From: Isotricha intestinalis
Taxonomy: Eukaryota > Ciliophora > Litostomatea > Vestibuliferida > Isotrichidae
Direction of reading: 5' to 3'
Length of the DNA stretch: 30,087 nt
Assembly: GCA_023807065.1 (NCBI GenBank)
Contig: JAJJLU010003808.1
Location: forward strand, 1-30,087
Under the pieces are notes generated by a model. That model was not told the origin of the DNA and did not search any database. It saw nothing but the letters and a program-made list of their open reading frames with translations. Positions 8,378-19,200 of the stretch are shown one piece after another. Every line of letters starts with the position of its first letter. The first letter of the stretch is position 1. A program made the position numbers and the translations under genes.

Positions 8378-9265
8378 CTAAAACATTTGAGAATCTTCAT
8401 TTTTTTTTTCATAAGAGATATTATGATTTCTACAATATTCATAATAAAATTCATCAAATAAAACAGGCCAAGAATCATCTACAAGATAACCCTTTGGAAA
8501 AGAATATTGATATTGTTTAATAAAATCTAAGAAACAAATCCATTGATCTTTATTCAATCCTTCTTTATTTGTTTTTTTTAAAAATGATACAAAATCTTTC
8601 ACAAAAAAAATATTTTCGAATAATTTAAGAAAATAAACTTCTATTATTTCATATGAAACCTTTTTTTTAAAAGAATTTAATTCAAAAAGATAATTATAAA
8701 ATCCTTTAAAATCATCTGAATTAATATCTTTTTTCCAACAATTTTTAGAAATATATTTAATTGATGAAACTCTAAAAAAATTTAATCCAACATTATATTC
8801 TTCTAAACTTATGTTTTCTAATTTTTTTACTTTACATTTATATAAAAAATATGGAAAAAACATATCTGTATATATATCTATATTTAGAAAAGAACCTATT
8901 TTTTCTAAACCATCTTGATCCAATAATTTTGTTTCTTGATTGAAAAATAATTCAAAATCAGTTCCTTCTTGTTCTGAAATTTTTTCTACTTTCTTTTTTG
9001 GTTTTTGATTTTCATTTTTTTGTACTTTTTGAAAAATTTCTTCTTTTGTTTCTTCTCTATTAATTATTTGTACTTTTTCTTCTTTCTTTTCTTTTGGTTT
9101 TTCAAATTTTATGTTATTTATTCCTATATTATTTATTTTTTCTTTATTTTCTTCATCTTTTTTTTTTGGAGGATTTGTTTTACTATTATCATGTTGATTA
9201 GTTAAATTCTTTTTTTTATTTTGATTATTATTTTCTATATTTGACTTTCCACATACTCCACCCAT
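8378..9265 (-). CDS. DCN1-like (DCUN1) cullin neddylation factor with N-terminal myristoylation signal
   Basis: A 295-residue protein. Residues 103-277 match the DCN1/PONY domain, which promotes transfer of NEDD8 to cullins and thereby activates cullin-RING ubiquitin ligases. Visible landmarks are the domain start ELFFNQET, the helix GLNKDQWICFLDFI, and the signature DDSWPVLFDEFYYEY (residues 263-277), equivalent to the 'AWPVLIDDFVEY' of DCN1 proteins; the aspartate of the cullin-binding patch is kept while the alanine before Trp is serine. The N-terminus MGGVCGK fits the N-myristoylation consensus, with a cysteine next to it that could be palmitoylated. Residues 8-100 are a disordered Lys/Glu/Asn linker. 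Animal DCUN1D3 has the same plan: acylated N-terminus, linker, DCN domain. No UBA domain. The only gene here ending in TAG. Confidence 0.9.
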   Translation of the reverse strand: MGGVCGKSNIENNNQNKKKNLTNQHDNSKTNPPKKKDEENKEKINNIGINNIKFEKPKEKKEEKVQIINREETKEEIFQKVQKNENQKPKKKVEKISEQEGTDFELFFNQETKLLDQDGLEKIGSFLNIDIYTDMFFPYFLYKCKVKKLENISLEEYNVGLNFFRVSSIKYISKNCWKKDINSDDFKGFYNYLFELNSFKKKVSYEIIEVYFLKLFENIFFVKDFVSFLKKTNKEGLNKDQWICFLDFIKQYQYSFPKGYLVDDSWPVLFDEFYYEYCRNHNISYEKKNEDSQMF

Positions 9266-9624
9266 CTTATTAATTTAATTTCATTTAATAAAAATAAATA
9301 TATGCATTTATCCTTTTTTTGCCTATTAATTAATAAATTGAAAAATAAAATTTGAAGTTGAATTATTTTATGTATAACCAAAATGAATAATTTTTTAAAA
9401 CTGATAAAATATGAAATTAAATTGTTTTGATGTATCATATATTTAATTTAGATTTCTTTTTTATACCTTTTTTTGATTATATTAAATAATTAAATTTATA
9501 TTAATAATTAATTTATTGAAATACTTTGTTTATTGGTTTTTTGATAATATTAATTTCACTTGATATAAAAACGATTTATTTATACTTAATAAGTCCTAAT
9601 ATTTTTCTTATTGAATTTTTATTT
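9266..9624. other. Intergenic region
   Basis: This separates the DCN1-like gene from the end of the SWEET pseudogene upstream of it. A 67-codon minus-strand frame (9235-9438) overlaps the start of the DCN1-like gene; its content is AT-driven and I regard it as chance. Nothing else seen. Confidence 0.5.
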
Positions 9625-10311
9625 TTATTCTTCATTTTTTTCAGGTAAAAAATTATGTATATTATTATCTTTTAAATATTCAAATTCTTCATTATCTTCA
9701 AACTTTTTATCTCCTTTATTTCTATAAATAAAATAATTAATCATTTGGAATAAACTAATAAATATTCCAAAACCATAAGCAATTTTGATGCTTAATTTTT
9801 TAATAATTAAAACATAAATAAAGCATATAATTGCATTCATTATTCAAGTAACATAAGTCCAAATTGGAAGATAAAAAATAAATAAACATTTTATCCTTTG
9901 ACTTAAATACATTATAAAATTCACAACCGTTATTATATACTCAAACCCTTCCATATTGTTGACGAAGAAGAAACAAAAATATTAAATTAAAGCAATTATT
10001 ATTATTATAATTGAAATGATTCCAATTGTTTTTAATATTTGTTGTTGTGAAAAAAATTAAAATATAAAAGAAGACATATAAAAGTAAAAAAGAATAATTG
10101 AATTATTTAAATTATTAAAAGTGTCTTTTATTTTTATTCCATATATATCTCAAAGAAACCAATTTCAATTATTTACAATTATTAATATAATTGGAGTTAT
10201 ATCAAATGTAATTTCTTTTTTTGTTAATTTATAAATAAGAACTGAAGTACTTATAAAAAATAATAATCTACATCCAAAAGAAAGGCAGTCTACTGTTAAT
10301 CTTATAGTCAT
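9625..10311 (-). pseudogene. SWEET/MtN3 sugar transporter pseudogene with five in-frame stops
   Basis: One minus-strand frame of 229 codons, from ATG at 10311 to TAA at 9625, has the length and plan of an intact SWEET transporter (two three-helix MtN3 repeats joined by a linker helix). Repeat 1 includes LLFFISTSVLIYKLTKK and the site NWFL-stop-DIYGI. Repeat 2 includes IMYLSQRIKCLFIFYLPIW, then MNAIICFIYV, then GFGIFISLFQMINYFIYR, closely following the family's 'N.iG..lg..qlilYf.Y'. Stops are TGA at codons 49, 54 and 156 and TAA at codons 85 and 110 (10165-10167, 10150-10152, 9844-9846, 10057-10059, 9982-9984). TGA 54 sits exactly where the family has its conserved Trp of N-x3-W-x2-YG. No frameshift is needed. 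In repeat 2 the matching Trp is Cys and the Gly is Val, as expected under lost constraint. The tail from codon 158 on is still open. Confidence 0.75.
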
Positions 10312-10671
10312 TTATCATTTTTTAAAATTAATATTTTTTAAGCTTTGAATTGAGATTATTTAATGATTTATATTATATTATAAAAATTCAATATTTATTG
10401 AAAAAAAAAGATAATATAAATATTATTCATTTTTATTCATATTATCTTTTTTATTATATAATCTTCCTAAATTTTAAATCTATATTCTGTAATATAGGAA
10501 TTTTTAAGATTTTATTAAATAAAAAATTAAAAAAAATTAGTAATTGTTTTTCATATTAAATTATTATGTTCTTTTCTAATTTAAATATTAACTAATTCCT
10601 ATTTAGTTTTAATAAGTATCTCAAAAAAAAAATAATTTTTAATCTTTTTTAAATTTAATTTTTTATCAAAA
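10312..10671. other. Divergent upstream region of SWEET pseudogene and pepsin-fold gene
   Basis: The spacer between the former SWEET start and the pepsin-fold gene. A 69-codon plus-strand frame (10350-10559) is open but has no ATG and is almost all Ile/Phe/Tyr/Lys/Asn; I regard it as chance. No clear promoter element. Confidence 0.45.
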
Positions 10672-12021
10672 ATGATTCTGACTCAAATATTATTTTTGTA
10701 TTGTATATCATTTTCAAAAACTTTAATAACACTTCCTTTCAAAGAAATAATAAATAAACAATTATTAACAGAAAATAATTTGATAGATATTCTTGATAAT
10801 TCAATCATATCTACAACAATAAAATTAGGAACACCAATTCAATCAATTCCATTAATAATAAAATCTTCAGAATATGCTTTCCATATTTCAAATGAATCAT
10901 GTAATGGAAATGTAGAAAATAAATTTATAAATACTTTATCTACTTCATATAAAGAAGATTTAGATTGTTATGATGAATATATATATGAACAAGATGAATT
11001 AAAATCTTTTTCAATTAAAGGAGAAAAACCTTCAATTGATAATTTTTATTTAGGAAAAGAAGAAAAAATAGTTGAAAATTTAGGATTTTTATTAACTTAT
11101 AATTTAACTGTTAATCAAAGTGGAATTTTAGGAATGGGATTTTTTGAATCAAGATTAAAATATCAACCTTTTGGATTTATTAAACAATTAAAACAATTAA
11201 ATGTTATTAAACAAAATATATATAGTTTTAGTTATTTTGGTGAAAATGAAGGTAATTTGATTATTGGGGAATATCCTCATACTTATAAATCTGAAGATTA
11301 TTTGCTTGAAAATTTTAAACAATCTTCAATTTTTTATTCTCATAAACATAATAATTTTGATATTAAATTTAATGGATTATTTTATGGAGAAAATAAAATT
11401 GATGATGATTTAAATATGGAAGTAACTTTTGATAATGGATTAATTAAAGGAACTGATATATTTAGGGATAATCTAGATAAATTCATTTTTAATGATTTAA
11501 TTGAAAAAAAAGAATGTGAAAGAAATATATCTAATGAAAAAAGATTATATTATGTTTGTAACAATAAAAGAATCTTAAGAAAATTTGAAAGTATTAAATT
11601 TTATTTAAATGAACAATCAGTTAATTTAACTTTAAGTTCTGGTGATTTATTTTATAAAAATGATAAAGATGGGAAATATTATTTTTTAATTTATTTTAAT
11701 CAACCATTAACAAAAGAAGAAAAATGGAAACAAAGACTTGATTCAATCAATAATAAATGGATTTTAGGAAGAAAATTCTTTAAAACTTTTTTATTGGTTT
11801 TTGACCAAGATAAAAAAATAATGGGTTTTTATAAAAATAAACTTAATCAAAATATTTTCTCTAAAGGCATATTTTTGCCTTGGACGTTAGTTTTTGTTTG
11901 TATAAGTATTATTTTTGTCTTAATATTTTATATATTTTCAATTTTTAAGAAAATAAGAAAAAAGAGAGTCAATGAATTAGATTTATATTATGATTATACA
12001 CCCTATAAAGTTGAAATCTAA
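10672..12021 (+). CDS. Membrane-anchored pepsin-fold (A1 family-like) protein lacking the catalytic aspartate motif
   Basis: A 449-residue type I membrane protein: signal peptide (1-16), pepsin-fold ectodomain, transmembrane helix about 402-424 and a short basic tail. Pepsin landmarks are the flap lead-in LGTPIQSIPLII (52-63), GILGMGF, EGNLIIGEYP, and near the C-terminus WILGRKFFKTFLLVFDQD with GFY after it, the family's 'wILGd.Fl..yy.vFD....iGfa'. The first DTG is gone: the position 11 after Gly53 is K64, and the motif reads KSSEY. The second reads FDNG (D254), keeping Asp and Gly but not Thr. Proteolysis is therefore very unlikely; a binding or receptor-like role is inferred. The tail motif KKRVNELDLYYDY recurs in the paralogue at 24503. 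Several N-x-S/T sites suggest glycosylation. Ends in TAA. Confidence 0.85.
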   Translation: MILTQILFLYCISFSKTLITLPFKEIINKQLLTENNLIDILDNSIISTTIKLGTPIQSIPLIIKSSEYAFHISNESCNGNVENKFINTLSTSYKEDLDCYDEYIYEQDELKSFSIKGEKPSIDNFYLGKEEKIVENLGFLLTYNLTVNQSGILGMGFFESRLKYQPFGFIKQLKQLNVIKQNIYSFSYFGENEGNLIIGEYPHTYKSEDYLLENFKQSSIFYSHKHNNFDIKFNGLFYGENKIDDDLNMEVTFDNGLIKGTDIFRDNLDKFIFNDLIEKKECERNISNEKRLYYVCNNKRILRKFESIKFYLNEQSVNLTLSSGDLFYKNDKDGKYYFLIYFNQPLTKEEKWKQRLDSINNKWILGRKFFKTFLLVFDQDKKIMGFYKNKLNQNIFSKGIFLPWTLVFVCISIIFVLIFYIFSIFKKIRKKRVNELDLYYDYTPYKVEI

Positions 12022-13201
12022 TTACTTTTAATTCTAAATTCTAAAAGACATTTAAATTATTTATAAAGACATTAAACGAATAAAATATTAAATATTTTAA
12101 AAAAATAGTTTTCCTTTTTATATTTCATTCTAAAATTGAAGTCATATTTTTTTCTCTCAACATTTCGAAAAATTATTTTTAAAGGTTTTATAAAAAAATC
12201 TAATTCAAATATATTTTTTTATTTTCAATTAATAAAAAGTTAAAAAATAAAAAGTAAAATGAATATCATAATATAAATGTATGGATCCTAAAAATAAAGA
12301 AACATAAACAAAGAATTTAAAAAATAATATAATTTATAATTAATGATATGGAAAAAGGAAAAACAAGATTTTTAAATTTGTAAATGATATTGGTAAGATA
12401 TGAATAATTTCACTTTTTTGTTTCAAAATGAATATGTTTTTATTCAAAAAAATTACAGAACATTATTTATTGGAACAAAGAAGAAGAATTCATTTTTTAA
12501 TATGAATCATTATCATCTAATTTATTTCTCTTCATTCATTGAATAGATATTATTTTTTTGGTTATACTTCATTTGAATCTTGAATTTTCAAATAGAAAAC
12601 AATGAAATTCATAAATAAAATATATTGTGAAATAGATTTTTATTAAATTTTTATATTATTTAACAAAGTTTAATAATCAGGAAAAGGAATAAAAAAGTAT
12701 ATTATTATAGAAAAGTTAAAAATTATATTTGAATAATAAATTTAAATCAAAATAATTTTTGATTACACAAAATTTTGAATAAAATATATTTACTCTTTTA
12801 TTTCCTTTTTAATATTTTAATTATTTCCCTTTCATTTATTAAAATTTTTTAATTATATTTAAACATTTTTTTTATAATAATTAATATTTTTAATTAATGA
12901 AGCATTAAATTTTATTAATAATTATGACTTTTTATCAAAATTGAATCAAATAATTATAAAACTATTCAATTTAATAAAATTTATATTTATGAAGAAATGA
13001 ATAAATTTGGTTTATAAAGATTATTAAAATATTTAAAATATCTGTTGGATAAATAAATAAATTGATATACAATTAAAAATTTTAATAAAAAAATGCTATA
13101 ATAAATAAGCTTAAAAAAAAACAAAATTTTTTTCTTTCATTAATTAAGAAAAAAAATAGAAAAAATACTATATAAATCATAAAAACAAAAAAATATAAAA
13201 A
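12022..13201. other. Intergenic region upstream of the giant gene
   Basis: AT-rich, 1.2 kb, with no gene that I can support. One plus-strand frame from ATG 12283 shows stretches that look protein-like, but its density of stops is what random sequence of this composition gives. A TATA-like string (CTATATAAAT) lies about 30 bases before the giant gene's ATG. Confidence 0.5.
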
Positions 13202-16200
13202 ATGTTTCTTTTCAAAAAATCCAAATTCCTTGCTCTTATAATTCTCCTATTTCAAATAATAAAAATCAAATTAGAAGAAGAAGTAGAAACAGCAAAAAAT
13301 CCAGCAACAAGATATAAAATATTTGCCTCAAGCAACAATTATCCTCGTCCTCTTCTATTAAGTAATGGTGATGTATTAGCTCTTTCAGGTGATCCAGGAA
13401 AAATGTCTCGTTATAATAAAAATGCTGAATTAATTTATTCTGATATTAATATTCCTAATTATGAACCCAATGCTGCAATTAAACAATTTACTGATGATTT
13501 AGATGGTAATAATAGATTCATATTAGTTGAAGGTTTTAATATAGCTGAAGAAGGAAATGGAACTATGAATATTTTTTTATTAAATGATAAAGGATTAATT
13601 AAAAAAACTCAATATGATGATGCAAAAGTTCACTCTTATAAAATTGATATTTATATTCTTAATGATAATTTACCTTTAATTAGTTTTGTAAAAGCAAAAG
13701 ATAATAAGAGATGGGTTCAAATTCAGAAATATAGTTTAGATAGTAATAATGATTTTAAACCTGTTGGTACATTAATTGAAGTAGAAACAACTAATAATTA
13801 TATTTCTTGTGCTCAAGGAAATAATTATATATGTTGTATGTATATAACTGGTAATTGTGTTGAAACTTCATTAATTATTAAGAATGATTTGTCAAGTAAA
13901 AACAGTGTAAAGATTTATGATGCTCCAGATTGTCCTTTTGATAAAATTGTTTGGTTAAAAGATAATAGATTTGTGTTTACTTTTCAAAAAGAAAAAATTA
14001 TTAGATATGCAGTAAAAGATGTTAAAAATGATAATGAATACCAAGATGTACTCACAAATTATAATGATGATCAATTGTTGAAAGATTGTCAAAAAAATAC
14101 TATGAAAACAGATGCTACTAAGTTTACTGATGATACTTTTGTTATTTCTTGTGTTACAAGTTCCAATCTTGCACATATTGAAGTTGTGACTGTTAAAGGA
14201 AATAATAAAGAAACCAAAAACATTATTTCAAAAAATGCAGTGGTAGATTTTCCGTTTGTATCTAAATTTAGTGACAATTTCATGTCTATATTTTATAATT
14301 ATAACAAAACTTCAAACAAAGAAAATGAGAAGGGTGATAATGTGTTTGAAATATTATTTTATCCTTCATGTTCTGATTATAAAGCGGGAGAAATATTTAT
14401 TAATTCAAGAACAAAAAAACCATTTTCTTTAATTAACTCAGTAGTAGAAGGAACAGGAGATACCGAAGAAGGAACATTAATGGTTTATTTTCCAGAAAAT
14501 ATATCAGCAGGTACTTTAAAAATTAATGGAACTGAAACAATAATAAAAGCAGGAGATACACAATCAGTAGACACAAAATATATTTTTACATCAGGATTCC
14601 AATATGGAGATATTTATTTTCAATTTGCGGGAAAAAGAAAAGATAAAGTAGGAAGATATTGTTGGATGATATTTACAGTTAAAGATTGCAATGAAGGATG
14701 TTATACATGTGCTCAATATGGTGATTATTATCATAAATATTGTTTTGGTTGTAATAAAACAGGAGGTTATTATCCAGTAAACGAAGATGTTGAAAAAGAA
14801 GCTGCAGGTAAAACTCATGAAGCTTCTATAGAAACAGAAAGTGAATATGCAATTAATTGTTTTGGTAAAGGTAGTAAAACTTATGAAGGACATTATTTTG
14901 ATCCAAAGAGTGAAAGTTTCTTAAAATGTAAAGAATCATGTGAATTTTGTGTTGATGCAGGTTCTGAAGGTAATCATACTTGTAAAAGTTGTGCTGCTTC
15001 TTATTTTATGCAAATTATTGAAGGACATGAAAATGATCCTGGTAATTGTTTTAATACATCAGGAATTCCTAATGGTTATTATTTAAATGGAGAAGTCATT
15101 CAAAAATGTGATATTTCGTGTATTACTTGTGAAAGTAATTCAAAAAATTGCAAAGAATGTAATATCAATGATGGATATTATAAAAATGAAAAAAATACTT
15201 CTTCTTGTTTGAAAGAAGCTCCTTCGGAAAATTTTTATAAAGATGAATCTGGAGTAGAAATCATTTGGAGAGAATGTTACTCTAGCTGTAAAACTTGTTC
15301 TAGAGGAGGTAGTGATTCTTCACAAAATTGTGACAGTTGTGTAACAAATCATTATAAAATTGATGGAGATACAAATAATAACTGTATTTATCCCAAACCA
15401 ACAAACTATTATCTTGATGAAGACAGCCACACTTATAAAAAATGTGAAGAAAGTTGTAGTGAATGCTTTGGAGGAAAAACAGATACAACAATGAATTGTA
15501 ATGGATGTGCTGAAAATTATCATCCTATAATAGAATCAAATAAGGATTGTTATAATGAAGATACTATTGGGGATAACTATTATTTAAATACAAAAACAGG
15601 AAACTATGAACATTGCAATGATGCTTGTAAAAAATGTGAAGAATATTCAGAATTATCTGATGCTACAAAATGCAAGGCAAAACAATGTATGACACGTTAT
15701 ACTTATAAAAGTGATGACTATACACAATGTGAATCAATTACTAAAACATTAGAAAAATATAGTTTAATTACAGATCCAAGTGATTCTTCTAATCAATATT
15801 TCCAAAAATGCAACGAAGGGTGTAAAACTTGTTCATCAGGAGAAATTAATGGATGTACTTCATGTGATAATTCAAATGATTATTATATGAAAGAAGAAGA
15901 TTTGAATGAAAATAATTATCAATGTTATTATCATCCAACAAAATCTACTCTTTCAGAAGAAGATAAATCAAAGGATGAAGCATCAAAATATTATGTAAAA
16001 ACAGAAGAAGGCGATCCCACTAAATATTATTTAGTAGAATGTTTCACAAATTGTAAGAGATGCTCTTTAGGTGGAACAGCTGAAAATAATAATTGTGATG
16101 AATGTGAAGAATTATATTACCCAAAAAGTAATGTTGAAAAAAGTTGTGCGAACAATCCAGAAGGATACTATTTTGATAATTCAGATAATAAATATCATCC

Positions 16201-19200
16201 ATGTCATAGTAATTGTGCAACATGTACTCAATCAGGAGATGAAACTAATAATAATTGTGCTACTTGTAAGGATGGATTTACTCAAGAAGAACAATCATCA
16301 GGTTTATATAATTGTGTAGGTGGATGTCCAAATATTAATCAAGCATATAGTAATACATCCTCAGATAAAGAGTGTATTGATTGTGATAATAAATTATTTA
16401 TAAATGGACTTTATTGCATTAATTGTGATAAAACTGATAAAAAATATCATATATTAGGTGAAACTCAATGTTTAAATGAAAAACCTTCAAATTATTATGA
16501 AGAAAATGATGGTTTTGGAACTATTACAAAATGTCCAAATGCTTGTGCTACTTGTGAAAAATGTACTACTGATTGTAATGGAAGAAGTGTTAATTGTTTA
16601 ACTTGTTCAAGTTTATCTCCTATTAAAAGTAATAATTACTGTTATGCTAATTGTAGAGAAATTGATAATACTAAACCTTATTTATATAATGGTGATTGTT
16701 ATGCGAATTGCAATGCTTTTTATTATTTAGTTTCTAATGATGTTACTGGAAAATGTGATAAATGTACGACTGAAAAAAAATATCTCTTAAAAAATGGAAA
16801 TGAGTGTAAAGATTCAATTCCAGAAGGTTATGCATTAATTGATGATTCAAATTATCAGTTTTTGTATGAAAAATGTTATGAAACATGCAAATCATGTTCT
16901 TCAGTTTCAAATGATCCAAACAATCAAAAATGTACTTCTTGCTTAAGTACATATTTTTTAAGAATTGGTTCTACAAATTGTGATGAAAAATGTGATGATA
17001 CAAATGATGGTTATTATGTGAAAGACACTACAAATCGAAAATGTATTAATTGTAATTCCAATTCAAATTCAAATGATGCTACTCAAAAATCTTTAGTATA
17101 TCATTATTTTGGAGTGAATGAATGTATTGAGAGACCAAATACAGGATTTTATTTAGTTGACCCTGCAACAGGAACAATTAAAAATTGCGATGATCCAAAT
17201 TGTTTATTATGTAATCCAAAATATAATACTGATAATACTGAAATAATAGGCTCAACTTGTACAAAATGCAGTGAATCAAATCATAAAATTTTATATGATG
17301 GAAGTTGTGTAGATGAATGTCCTAATGAAAAATTCGGTATAATGGACAATGAATGTGTAAATTGTAAAAATTATAATGATAAAACAATGTATAATGTAAA
17401 TGGTGTTTGTGTTGAAACAATTCCATCCGATTATGTAGTGAAAGATGAAGATTATAATTATGCAGTTCAATGCAATATTGAATGTGGAACATGTGTATTA
17501 GATATAAATAAAAATATAAAATGTACATCATGTAAAGATCCTTATTTTCAAAAATATAAATCAAAAGATTTAACTACATCAATTGTAACTTGTGAAAGGA
17601 CATGTGGTTCTTATTTAATTGAAGATAAAAGTGACCCTAACAATCAAAAATGTATAAATTGTAAAGATTCAGGACTTTATTTTTTAGATGGCACTTGCGT
17701 CACCAGAAATTCTGAAAGTGGTATAAATATGAATTATTATGTTTCTCAAATTGCTGGTGAAAAAGAATATAATTATTTAAAACCATGTCATTCTAATTGT
17801 GAAACATGTAATGAAGGACCCACATCCATAAAAGACAATTGTGCATCTTGTCCAAATGATAAAGGATTATTGGATTCAAATTGTGTTTCATCATGTGAAC
17901 CAAATAGAGTAATGATAAATAAAAGATGTGTTAATTGTGCATCATTATCTGATTCCGATAATAATCCAAAATATAAATTAAATGATATATGTATTACAAA
18001 AGCAGAAAAAGAACAAAAAGAAAGTGAAGGAGCCCATCTTATAGTTATAAATTCAGATTTTAATATTCTTAGTGATTGTACTAGTCCTTGCCTTAGTTGT
18101 GAATTAGATGATAGTAATAATCAAATATGTCTTACTTGTGTAAATGGTTTTTTCCTTCAACCAAATTCGAATGAATGTTTAACTCATTGTAATAATTTTA
18201 GATATACAGTGAGAAACAGCGATAAAAATCTCTGTGAAAATTGCAAAGATAGTGGCAAATTTTATTATAATGGCGATTGTGTTAATAAAAACAGTGAATT
18301 TGAAAATTTTTATGAAGCTCAAACAGAACCTGAAAAAACTTATGGAGTAATTTATGAATGTTATACTAATTGTGCAAAATGTTCAAAAGGTGAAGAAATA
18401 ATAGACGGAGTTCTTCAAATGAATTGTGATGAATGTAAATCAAATTTCTATCATGATCTATTACCATCAACTAATTGTATAAGTGATTGTGGAGAAAAAT
18501 TAGGAGTAGATAAATCAGATATAAATAATAAAAAATGTGTTAATTGTAAAAATTACGGTGATGCACCGCATTATAAATTATTAATTGAAGATTCAACAGA
18601 TAATGAAGTAGAATGTATTCCATCTAAAATAGATGGTTATTACATTTCAGATGAAAATTATAATATATTAGAGCCTTGTGATCCTTCATGTAAAACTTGT
18701 GAAAATGCAGCTGATTATTGTACTGAATGTAATTTAAATTATATATCTCATCCTTATTCTCCAAATAAATGTATTGAGGAATGTACAACTGCTTTTTGGT
18801 ATGTTGATGATAATAATATTTATAAATGTAGTGAAAATTGCAATAGTATAATTGATTCAAGAAGACCTAATAAAGGTGGTAATCAATGTGTTAATAAATG
18901 TAATGACAACGAATGTGTTTTTTGTAAAAATACTCATTCTTATTATGTTTATAATAATAATTGTGTAAATGCTTGTCCAAATGGATATACCGTTGGAAGT
19001 GATAGTTATACTTGTCAAATTGAAGTTATTGAAGAAAATAAATGTAATACTCAAATTGAGCCTTTAAGAAGAGATGTTAAAATTGAAAGTTTATTTTCTG
19101 CTACTGATGAATGGATTGATAATTATTTGCGTAAATATAATAATGATTTGGTAAAAAATGTTGATATTCTTTTCGGAAAAAATATCACTTTACAAATATT

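Noticed and set aside
9235..9438. 67-codon minus-strand ORF with ATG upstream of the DCN1-like gene.
   Set aside because: It overlaps the start of the well-supported DCN1-like gene in another frame and has AT-driven composition.
10350..10559. 69-codon open frame between the SWEET pseudogene and the pepsin-fold gene.
   Set aside because: No ATG start (begins at TTG) and composition is the Ile/Phe/Tyr/Lys/Asn mixture expected from AT-only DNA.
12283..12750. Plus-strand frame with protein-like pieces (ITEHYLLEQRRRIHF, LNRYYFFGYTSFES).
   Set aside because: About thirteen stops in 155 codons, which is the density expected at random.
13955..19054. Several minus-strand open frames of 63-100 codons within the giant gene.
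   Set aside because: All are antisense to an uninterrupted coding sequence with clear Cys-rich repeats; their His/Tyr/Ile-rich text is the complement of Asn/Asp/Cys codons.
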